A stretch of DNA of 33,244 bases from Pseudonocardia lacus (GTDB lineage: Bacteria > Actinomycetota > Actinomycetes > Mycobacteriales > Pseudonocardiaceae), in assembly GCF_018531445.1 (NCBI RefSeq), contig NZ_JAHDTH010000077.1:1-33244 (forward strand). Direction: 5' to 3'. Below the pieces are notes generated by a model. That model was given only the letters and a program-made list of their open reading frames with translations. It did not search any database and had not been told where the DNA came from. Positions 1 to 15,935 of this stretch are shown in pieces. The translations under genes and the position numbers were made by a program. The number at the start of each line of letters is the position of its first letter. Position 1 is the first letter of the stretch.

Positions 1-179
1 AACCACTGCACAAGCAACGCACGGGGTACGCACTCGCACAGCCGAACATATCTGGCACAAAACCAAAACCAGAAAACAATAGCTCGACACACTGTTGAGT
101 TCTCAAAAGACACCCACACACCATCCAGGGCCGCGAGGCACCTTCCGGGGTGTCAGTCGCCCGGCTGAGCCGGAGCAAC
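1..179 (-). other. Transcribed leader of an rRNA operon (16S gene lies beyond the left edge)
   Basis: Read on the minus strand, positions 110-88 give TCTTTTGAGAACTCAACAG followed by TGTG. This is the conserved boxA/leader element found before 16S rRNA in actinobacteria. It contains the near-palindrome TTGAGAACTCAA (95-106). Beyond it lies an unusually T-rich stretch on the minus strand (about 50-80), in contrast to the surrounding G+C-rich DNA. No 16S sequence is reached, so the mature rRNA must start left of position 1. The element is expected to load antitermination factors (Nus complex) and to take part in RNase III processing; that role is known for rrn leaders and is inferred here. Confidence 0.85.
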
Positions 180-185
180 TTTTCT

Positions 186-214
186 ACTGTAGGTGGTCCA
201 GTTCGTGGAGTCAA
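186..214 (-). promoter_or_regulatory. rrn promoter P2 (proximal)
   Basis: On the minus strand there is a TTGACT -35 box (214-209), a 17-bp spacer and a TACAGT -10 box (191-186). This is a near-consensus vegetative sigma promoter. The predicted start is about 178-180, some 70 nt before the boxA-like element. Spacing and position fit the proximal promoter of an rRNA operon. A start-site map would decide. Confidence 0.75.
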
Positions 215-346
215 GCTCCACCTGGCCCACCTGGCGTGAGCTGCGCCTCAGTGCCTCTCACTGGCTGGCCGCCACTCCTGGGGGCTGACTCTGGGCCTGA
301 GATCCAGTCCCGGTCTGTCGTGCTGCCCTCCGTGGCGACATGGAGT

Positions 347-375
347 AAGTTACACGCCCCGGCAAGGGGTTTCAA
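347..375 (-). promoter_or_regulatory. rrn promoter P1 (distal)
   Basis: The minus strand reads TTGAAA (375-370), 17 bp, then TAACTT (352-347). It is the second well-formed promoter in the gap between tyrS and the rRNA leader and lies 161 bp upstream of P2. Tandem promoters are usual for rRNA operons. A small hairpin (CCCAG-N5-CTGGG, 401-415) overlaps the tyrS stop just upstream and could give weak termination. Confidence 0.65.
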
Positions 376-406
376 ACCGGGGGGTCGGTTCCCGCGTTTG
401 CCCAGC

Positions 407-1684
<1,278 letters not shown>

Positions 1685-1709
1685 GGGGTCGATTGTCCCA
1701 AGCGGGGTC

Positions 1710-1735
1710 GAGCGGGTTCCGCGGCGGGCCCGCTC
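1710..1735 (-). terminator. Hairpin at the 3' end of the iron-binding lipoprotein gene
   Basis: Perfect 7-bp arms GAGCGGG (1710-1716) and CCCGCTC (1729-1735) flank a 12-nt loop, and the first-transcribed arm overlaps the stop codon. There is no U-tract, as is common for actinobacterial terminators. It separates the iron-regulated gene from tyrS. Confidence 0.45.
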
Positions 1736-2765
1736 AGCCGCCCAGCTTCTCGGCGAGCTGCTGCGGAACGGTGTCGAGCAGCAGCGGCAGGCTCAGCACG
1801 CTGCTGAAGCCCATCGCGTTGCCCTGCTCCTCGGTCAGCGTGAGCAGGCGGTCCTGCTGGAACACGGTGAGCAGCTCGTGGCCCGGCACGTTCTCGATCT
1901 TCGACTCGGGCGCGCCGTTCGTGACGTCCAGCCAGGCGACCACGTCGGCCCGGTCGATCGTGGGCAGCTGCTCCAGGCTGAACTCGACGTAGAAGCTGTC
2001 GCCTGCGGCCTGGTCGACCTCCGGCGGGATCGTCATGCCCAGCGAGGTCAGGAACCGGCCGCGCGCGTCGCCCGAGCTGTAGGCGAACCAGTTGGCCCCG
2101 CCGGTGGACACCCCGGCGACCATCGCCTTCTTCCCCGCCAGCTGCGGGTACCGGGCCTTCGCCTCCTCGAAGCGGGCTTCGAGGTCGGTGACCAGCTTGT
2201 CGGCCTCGGCCTCGCGCCCGAGCGCCTGCCCGACCAGTCGCGTGGTGTCCTGCCACGCGCTGTTGTAGGCGATGTCGCCCTTGGGCTGGACGATCGTCGG
2301 GGCGATCCGGGAGAAGGTGTCGTACTCCTCGCGGGTGAGCCCGGCGGTGATCGCGACGATGAGGTCGGGGGCGAGCGCGGCGACCGTCTCCGGGTCGATC
2401 GTGACCCCGTTGAGCACCTGCGGCTGCTGGCCCTGCAGCTTGTCCTGGGCCCACTCCCACGTCGCCGACGGCTTGTTGCCGCTCCACTCGCGGATGGCCA
2501 CCGGGACGACGCCCAGGGCGAGGATCTGGTCCTGGTCGGTGTAGCCGAGGGAGACGACGCGCTGGGGCGCGCTGGGGATCTCGGTGGTGCCGTACTCGTG
2601 CTCGACGCTCACCGGGAACGCCCCGGCGGCGGCCCCGCTCCCACCACCGGTGGCCGGGGCCGCGGGCTCGGCCGTGCCGGCACCGCCCCCGCAGGCCGTG
2701 AGCAGGAGAGCGCCGGCCGCCACGAATGCGGACAACCAGCCGGAACGACGTCGATGAGCGATCAC
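1734..2765 (-). CDS. Iron-siderophore ABC transporter substrate-binding lipoprotein (FepB/FecB-like)
   Basis: The 343-residue exported lipoprotein is expected to bind ferric siderophore at the outer face of the membrane and hand it to a FecCD-type permease. Residues 1-24 form a lipoprotein signal peptide (HRRR, a hydrophobic stretch, lipobox LLTAC with Cys25). A low-complexity Gly/Ala linker follows, then the Peripla_BP_2 fold: [35 protein letters not shown] and the ISRIAPT-type segment FSRIAPTIV. Start GTG at 2765. No permease or ATPase gene is next to it, so it is an orphan binding protein. The iron box at 2773-2790 sits 8 bp before the start, so IdeR/DtxR-type repression by iron is likely. 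The exact siderophore cannot be read from the sequence. Confidence 0.88.
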   Translation of the reverse strand: MIAHRRRSGWLSAFVAAGALLLTACGGGAGTAEPAAPATGGGSGAAAGAFPVSVEHEYGTTEIPSAPQRVVSLGYTDQDQILALGVVPVAIREWSGNKPSATWEWAQDKLQGQQPQVLNGVTIDPETVAALAPDLIVAITAGLTREEYDTFSRIAPTIVQPKGDIAYNSAWQDTTRLVGQALGREAEADKLVTDLEARFEEAKARYPQLAGKKAMVAGVSTGGANWFAYSSGDARGRFLTSLGMTIPPEVDQAAGDSFYVEFSLEQLPTIDRADVVAWLDVTNGAPESKIENVPGHELLTVFQQDRLLTLTEEQGNAMGFSSVLSLPLLLDTVPQQLAEKLGG

Positions 2766-2772
2766 GGCGGAA

Positions 2773-2790
2773 GGATAGGCTGCCCTATCC
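2773..2790 (-). promoter_or_regulatory. IdeR/DtxR-type iron box
   Basis: GGATAGGCTGCCCTATCC is an 18-bp site with perfect GGATAGG/CCTATCC arms around CTGC. It matches the core TAGGCTAACCTA of the DtxR/IdeR consensus at most positions. It lies in the 32-bp gap before the iron-binding lipoprotein gene, where a bound repressor would block transcription. Site and placement are seen; the identity of the repressor is inferred. Confidence 0.7.
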
Positions 2791-2797
2791 CCGGCGG

Positions 2798-3448
2798 CTA
2801 GTCCGGCACGCCTCCCACGGGTGTGACGCGCCGCCTACCGGGCCGGTACGGGCTCACCGCGGGGTGGCCGTCGAGCCAGAACCGCCAGGGCGTGTCGTGG
2901 CCGGCGGCCACGCCGACCCGCGGGCCGGTGCGCACCGTGGCCGGGTCGACCGGGTCGCCGGCCAGCACCCGCACCCGCGACGCGGGGTCGGTCACGTCGA
3001 GGCCGTTGGCGTCGCGGTCCAGCCCCAGCAGCGACGCCAGCCGGGCCGGTCCGCGGGCCAGGTCGGCGTCGCGTCGCGCCGTGGGGCGCCGCGCCCTGGC
3101 CAGCCCGACGTCGGAGACCACCTCACCGGCCCGCAGCAGCACCGCACCGGCCTCGCCATCGGCGAGGCAGGAGACGTTGGCGCAGAAGTGCATCCCGTAG
3201 ACGAAGTAGACGTACAGGTGCCCGGCCGGGCCGAACATCACCGCGTTGCGCGGGGTGCGGCCGCGGAAGCTGTGCGAGGCCGGGTCGTCCGCGCCGCGGT
3301 AGGCCTCGACCTCGACCAGCCGCACGGCGACCGGCCCGTCGGGCGTGTCGGCCGCGACGGTGCACCCGAGCAGGCGCACCGCCGCGGCCACCACGTCGAC
3401 GGCCAGCTCGCTGCGGTCGAGCAGCACGGCGGGCGAGCGGGTTGTCAC
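2798..3448 (-). CDS. DNA-3-methyladenine glycosylase (AAG/MPG family)
   Basis: The 216-residue protein should remove alkylated purines (3-methyladenine, hypoxanthine) from DNA at the start of base-excision repair. It has the Mpg signature VEVEAY at 45-50, whose first Glu (46) matches the catalytic Glu of human AAG. HSFRGRTPRNAVMFGPAG and the LYVYFVYGMHFCANV strand follow, the latter supplying the intercalating and active-site tyrosines. A further conserved block is ARGPARLASLLGL. Length matches bacterial homologues. Start GTG at 3448, 7 bp after the stop of the aminotransferase gene, so the two are probably co-transcribed; nothing links the two functions. Confidence 0.93.
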   Translation of the reverse strand: MTTRSPAVLLDRSELAVDVVAAAVRLLGCTVAADTPDGPVAVRLVEVEAYRGADDPASHSFRGRTPRNAVMFGPAGHLYVYFVYGMHFCANVSCLADGEAGAVLLRAGEVVSDVGLARARRPTARRDADLARGPARLASLLGLDRDANGLDVTDPASRVRVLAGDPVDPATVRTGPRVGVAAGHDTPWRFWLDGHPAVSPYRPGRRRVTPVGGVPD

Positions 3449-3455
3449 CGGGTGC

Positions 3456-4709
3456 TCAGCGCTGGGCCAGCGCCAGCTTCACGCAGATCGCGACGCCCTC
3501 CATCGCCTTGCGCACCTCGTCCAGCACCGGGAACGTCGGGGCCAGCCGGATGGTGCGGTCCTCCGGGTCCTCGCCGTAGGGGTGGGTCGACCCGGCCGGG
3601 GTCAGCGCGATGCCGGCCTCCTTGGCCAGCCGGACGATCTCGGTGGCGGTGCCGTCGGGCACGGTCAGCGTGACGAAGTAGCCGCCCCGCGGCTTCGACC
3701 AGCTCACCCCGGGGGTGTCGGCGAAGTTGCGGCTGAGCACGTCCTCGACCGCGGCGAACTTCGGCTCGATGATCTCGCGGTGCTTGCGCATGTGCGCCCG
3801 CACGCCGTCGGCGTCGCGCAGGAAGCGGGCGTGGCGCAGGTGGTTGGTCTTGTCCGGGCCGATGCTGCGCTTGCCGGCGACCGCGAGCCACCAGGCGACG
3901 TTGGCCGGCGAGGCGCCCAGGAACGACACGCCCGCCCCGGCCAGGGTGATCTTCGAGGTGGACCCGAACACGAAGACGCGGTCGGCGTGGCCGGCCTCGG
4001 CGGCCAGCGCGAGCACGTCGGCGACCTCGTGCTCGGTGTCGGTCAGGTGGTGCACCGCGTAGGCGTTGTCCCAGAAGACCCGGAAGTCCGGCGCCGCGGT
4101 GGTCATGGTGGCCAGCCGGCGGGTGACCTCGTCGGAGTAGATCGCGCCGTCGGGGTTGGAGTACTTCGGCACGCACCAGATGCCCTTGATCGCGGGGTCG
4201 CCCGCGACCAGCTCCTCGACGACGTCCATGTCGGGGCCGTCCTCGGTCATCGGGACGGTGACGAGCTCGACGCCGAGCTTCTCGCACAGCGCGAAGTGCC
4301 GGTCGTAGCCGGGGACGGGGGCCAGGAACACGATCCGGTCCTCGTCGGCCCAGCGCCCGTTCGCGCCGGGCATGGCGGTCAGCAGCGCCTGGGCGACCGT
4401 CTCGTACATCAGCTCGAGGCTGGAGTTGCCGAACGCGACCAGCTGGTCGACCGGCACCTGCAGCACCGGCGCGAAGATCTCGCGCAGCTCCTTGAGCCCG
4501 TTGAGGCCGCCGTAGTTGCGGGTGTCGGTGCCGTCGGCGGCCCTGAAGTCGGCCAACGGCTCGGTGAGCAGCGCGGCGGCCAGGTCGAGCTGGGCCGAGG
4601 ACGGCTTGCCCCGGGTCAGGTCGAGGGACATGCCCGCGGCCTTGAGGTCGGCGTAGGCCTGCTGGGCGGCGTCCAGGTCGGGGCGCGCCAGGTCGGCTGG
4701 CGAGGTCAT
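3456..4709 (-). CDS. Aspartate-type aminotransferase (class I, Aminotran_MocR / subgroup Ic)
   Basis: The 417-residue PLP enzyme transfers amino groups, most likely between aspartate/glutamate and 2-oxo acids. It resembles the actinobacterial subgroup Ic aspartate aminotransferases rather than classical AspC. Visible features are LTRGKPS at 31-37, FGNSSLELMY at 93-102, WDNAYAVHH at 213-221 and the PLP lysine Lys253 in FGSTSK. Start ATG at 4709, with AGAGGAT as Shine-Dalgarno. It begins 19 bp after the argH stop on the same strand, so it can be co-transcribed with the arginine operon. That is notable because ArgG consumes aspartate. The substrate is inferred from the family; other amino donors are possible. 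Confidence 0.85.
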   Translation of the reverse strand: MTSPADLARPDLDAAQQAYADLKAAGMSLDLTRGKPSSAQLDLAAALLTEPLADFRAADGTDTRNYGGLNGLKELREIFAPVLQVPVDQLVAFGNSSLELMYETVAQALLTAMPGANGRWADEDRIVFLAPVPGYDRHFALCEKLGVELVTVPMTEDGPDMDVVEELVAGDPAIKGIWCVPKYSNPDGAIYSDEVTRRLATMTTAAPDFRVFWDNAYAVHHLTDTEHEVADVLALAAEAGHADRVFVFGSTSKITLAGAGVSFLGASPANVAWWLAVAGKRSIGPDKTNHLRHARFLRDADGVRAHMRKHREIIEPKFAAVEDVLSRNFADTPGVSWSKPRGGYFVTLTVPDGTATEIVRLAKEAGIALTPAGSTHPYGEDPEDRTIRLAPTFPVLDEVRKAMEGVAICVKLALAQR

Positions 4710-4728
4710 CGGTGATCCTCTCGAGATC

Positions 4729-11024
<6,296 letters not shown>

Positions 11025-11041
<17 letters not shown>

Positions 11042-12188
11042 TGTTCTCCTCCACGTAGGCGTGCGACAGGTCGGTGGTGAGGATGTCGGCGTGGCCGGTG
11101 CCCAGGCCCAGGTCGATCTCCACCAGCACCTCCTTGCCGGACAGGTCGGCCGCGGAGCGGTCGCCGGAGGCGACGCCGCCGTGGCAGAGCAGGGCGCCGT
11201 TGATGGAGATGTCCAGCGTCTCGGGGTTGACCTCGGCGTCGCTGTAGCCGACGGCGGCCGCGATCCGGCCCCAGTTCGGGTCGGAGCCGAACAGCGCGGT
11301 CTTGACCAGGCTGTCGCGGGCGACCGTGCGGGCGACGGTGACGGCGTCGTCCTCGCCGGCCGCGCCGCTCACCCGCACGGTGATCCGCTTGGTGACGCCC
11401 TCGGCGTCGGCCTGCATCTGCTGGGCCAGGTCGCGGCAGACGGCGGTGAGCGCGGCGGCCAGGTCGAGCGGCTCGGCCTCCACCCCGCTCGCCCCCGAGG
11501 CCAGCACCAGCACCGTGTCGTTGGTGGAGGTGGAGCCGTCGACGTCGAGGCGGTCGAAGCTGACCCGCACGGCCGCGCGCAGCGCCTCCTCCAGCACGCC
11601 GCCGTCGACGACGGCGTCGGTGGTGACGACGGCGAGCATCGTGGCCATCGACGGCGCGATCATGCCGGCGCCCTTGGCCATCCCGCCGACGCTCCAGCCG
11701 GCGGCATCGGTGTGCGCGGCCTGCTTGGCGACGGTGTCGGTCGTCATGATCGCGGTGGCGGCGGCCAGGCCGGCGGCCCCGGTGGCGGCGAGCGCGGTGT
11801 TCGCCTGCTCGACGCCGGAGAGCACCCGCCCCCGGGGCAGCTGGGCGCCGATCAGGCCGGTCGAGCAGACCGCGACCTCGACGGCCCCCGCACCGAGCAC
11901 CTCGGCGACCTTCTCGGCGGTGGCGTGCGCGGTCTGGAAGCCCTCGTGGCCGGTGCAGGCGTTGGCGCCGCCGGAGTTGAGCACGACCGCGCGCAGCCGG
12001 TGCGTCGAGGCGACGACCTGCTCCGACCACAGCACGGGCGCGGCCTTGACCTTGTTGCGGGTGAACACGCCCGCGGCGTCGAAGCGCGGGCCGTCGTTCA
12101 CGACGAGCGCCAGGTCGGGCTGGCCGCTGGCCTTGATCCCGGCGGCCACGCCCGCCGCCCGGAACCCCTTCGGTCCGGTCACGCTCAT
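11025..12188 (-). CDS. argJ: Glutamate N-acetyltransferase / amino-acid acetyltransferase (ArgJ)
   Basis: The 387-residue enzyme moves the acetyl group from N-acetylornithine to glutamate, closing the acetyl cycle. It may also use acetyl-CoA. The precursor cleaves itself at [14 protein letters not shown] (172-185), with Thr183 as the new N-terminal nucleophile of the beta chain. [10 protein letters not shown] at 71-80 and the C-terminal DPNWGRI are further signatures. Start ATG at 12188 with GAGGGA upstream; the frame is open further upstream, but that part is repeat-like spacer. Whether it is mono- or bifunctional cannot be told from sequence. Confidence 0.96.
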
Positions 12189-12258
12189 CGCTGTCCCTCG
12201 CTGCGCTCGGTCCGCGCTGCACGCAGGCACTGTGTCGATGGTTCGCTCGCAAGCTCGC
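12189..12258 (-). repeat. argC-argJ spacer built of GAGC-type repeats
   Basis: This 70-bp spacer is the only real gap in the arg operon. On the minus strand it starts with GAGCGAGCTTGCGAGCGA and ends with GAGCGCAGCGAGGGA, two stretches of GAGC/GCGAG repeats of opposite phase. Both neighbouring reading frames stay open through it, giving Ser/Glu-rich peptides. The second stretch supplies the argJ Shine-Dalgarno. Similar GAGC-rich tracts are scattered in other actinobacterial genomes to my knowledge; dispersal here cannot be tested from one window. Confidence 0.5.
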
Positions 12259-14079
<1,821 letters not shown>

Positions 14080-14083
<4 letters not shown>

Positions 14084-15156
14084 TCGGGACGCCGCGGGTG
14101 GTTGGGCAGGTCGTGGAGATCGGTGTCTACACCTTCGCCGACGTGAGTCCGGGCCCCGGTGGGGTGGGCCCGGCCCAGCGCGTGCGCGAGGTCGTCGAGG
14201 AGATCGCCCTGGCCGACCAGGTCGGGTTGCAGGTCTACGGGGTCGGTGAGCACCACCGCGCCGACTACGCCGCCTCCGCCCCGGCCATGATCCTCGCCGC
14301 GGCGGCCGAGCGGACCAGCGCCATCCGGCTGACCAGCGCGGTCACCGTGCTCAGCTCGGACGACCCGGTCCGCGTGCTGCAGCAGTACGCCACGCTCGAC
14401 CTGCTCTCGGGCGGCCGGGCGGAGATCATGGCCGGGCGCGGCTCGTTCACCGAGTCGTTCCCGCTGTTCGGCTACGACCTCGCCGATTACGACGAGCTGT
14501 TCGCCGAGAAGCTCGACCTGCTGCTGGCGCTGCGGTCCGGGCAGCCGGTCACCTGGTCGGGCCGGCACCGGGCGCCGCTGCGGGAGCAGTCGGTGCACCC
14601 GCGTCCCGTGCAGGACCCGATCCCGGTCTGGGTGGCGGTCGGTGGCAACCCGCACTCGGTGGTCCGCGCCGGGGTGCTGGGGCTGCCGATGGCGCTGGCC
14701 ATCATCGGCGGGCTGCCCGAGCGGTTCGCCGGGCTGGCCGAGCTGCACCGCGAGGCGGCAAAGCGGGGCGGGCACGAGCGGCAGCCGCTCAGCCTCAACA
14801 TGCACGGCTTCGTCGCCGACACCAGCCAGGCCGCCGCCGACACCTACTACCCCGCGCACTCCTCGGTGATGAACCGGATCGGGGCCGAGCGCGGCTGGGG
14901 CCCGACCGGACGGTCCGAGTTCGACGCCCAGATCGGGCCGCGCGGGCCGTACGTGGTGGGTTCGCCGCAGCAGGTCACCGAGAAGATCCTGTTCCTGCAC
15001 GAGGTCTTCGGCCACGACCGGATGCTCGTCCAGCCGGCGATCGGCGACGTCCCGCACAAGGACGTGCTGCGGGCCATCGAGCTGCTCGGCACCGAGGTCG
15101 CGCCGGCGGTGCGCGCCAGCATCGGCGCCCGGACGGAGTCCCCTTCGCCGGCCTGA
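14080..15156 (+). CDS. LLM-class flavin-dependent oxidoreductase (luciferase-like)
   Basis: The 358-residue TIM-barrel monooxygenase is of the bacterial-luciferase superfamily and uses FMN or F420. Recognisable parts are [11 protein letters not shown] at the first strand and [17 protein letters not shown] with the GEHH motif typical of one LLM subgroup. [31 protein letters not shown] and the ATP-independent [11 protein letters not shown] region follow. The chosen ATG (14080) overlaps the upstream stop as ATGA. GTG at 14113, just before EIGVYTF, fits family N-termini equally well. Substrate unknown. Confidence 0.85.
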
Positions 15157-15278
15157 TGACGCCATCCGGGTGATATCAGCGGCGTGATCGCCGACCGGGC
15201 CGCCCGAGCGCTGGTCCGTCCGGCGGATCATCGGCGAAACGCCCGGCGCCGGGCCCGCGACCTTCCTACGTTCTGCGG

Positions 15279-15908
15279 ATGGCCAAGGGCAAGAACGGCG
15301 GAGTCCTGGCCGCCGTCGTGCTGGCGGCGGTGCTCGTAGCAGGCAACAACGGTGCGGGCAACAACGGGGCCGGCGGCGACGGCTCCCGGGAGACCGGTGC
15401 GTCCGGTGCCGGCTCCTCGACCGACGCCCCGCTGGGCGACGGGTCGGCGGCCCCGCTGTACGGCCCGGTGCCCGGCCAGCGGGACAAGGACCAGGCGCCG
15501 TCGTTCGCCCTCGTCGCCGACCCCGTCGCCGACGAGTGCGTGCTCAGCGCTCCCGAGGCCGAGGCGCTGATCCGGCTGCCGGTCGAGCGGACCGCGATGA
15601 CGTCGATCCCGGGTCCGGACGAGGTGCCCGCGCCGGGCTGCGTCGCCTTCCAGGGCGAGAACCAGCAGGTCCTGATGAACGTCTACGAGGTGCGCTCCGG
15701 CACCCCGGCCGACGCCGTCCGCGCCCGCGACGGCCTGCGCGCGATCGACGGCGTGGGCGAGGCGGCCGGCGTCGTCATGGCCCGCACCGGCCCCACCCTC
15801 TACGTGGCCGGGAACCGCTTCCTGGTCACGATCGCCGTCGCGTTCCGCGAGCCGAGCGACGACGCCTGGCGCGCCGCCGGCCGCGCCGCCCTCGACCGCG
15901 TCGAGTGA
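15279..15908 (+). CDS. Membrane-anchored or secreted protein of unknown function (DUF3558-like pattern)
   Basis: The 209-residue protein has an N-terminal hydrophobic segment (residues 8-22) after a short Lys-rich start. A Gly/Asn linker with the repeat GNNGAGNNGAGG and a Ser/Thr-rich stretch follow. The globular part from about residue 75 has two cysteines (Cys87 in DECVLSAPEAEALI, Cys121 in APGCVAF) that could form a disulphide. This layout recalls DUF3558-type exported actinobacterial proteins, but I cannot assign it with certainty. There is no lipobox, so it is anchored by an uncleaved helix or cleaved elsewhere. Start ATG at 15279; TACGTT lies exactly 7 nt upstream, indicating a leaderless transcript. 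Confidence 0.75.
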   Translation: MAKGKNGGVLAAVVLAAVLVAGNNGAGNNGAGGDGSRETGASGAGSSTDAPLGDGSAAPLYGPVPGQRDKDQAPSFALVADPVADECVLSAPEAEALIRLPVERTAMTSIPGPDEVPAPGCVAFQGENQQVLMNVYEVRSGTPADAVRARDGLRAIDGVGEAAGVVMARTGPTLYVAGNRFLVTIAVAFREPSDDAWRAAGRAALDRVE

Positions 15909-15935
15909 GCCGTCGAATGAGCCGTCGAGGGCGGA

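Noticed and set aside
15909..15935. Direct repeat GAGCCGTCGA between two convergent genes
   Set aside because: Two short copies in 27 bp, one overlapping a stop codon; too short to claim an element.
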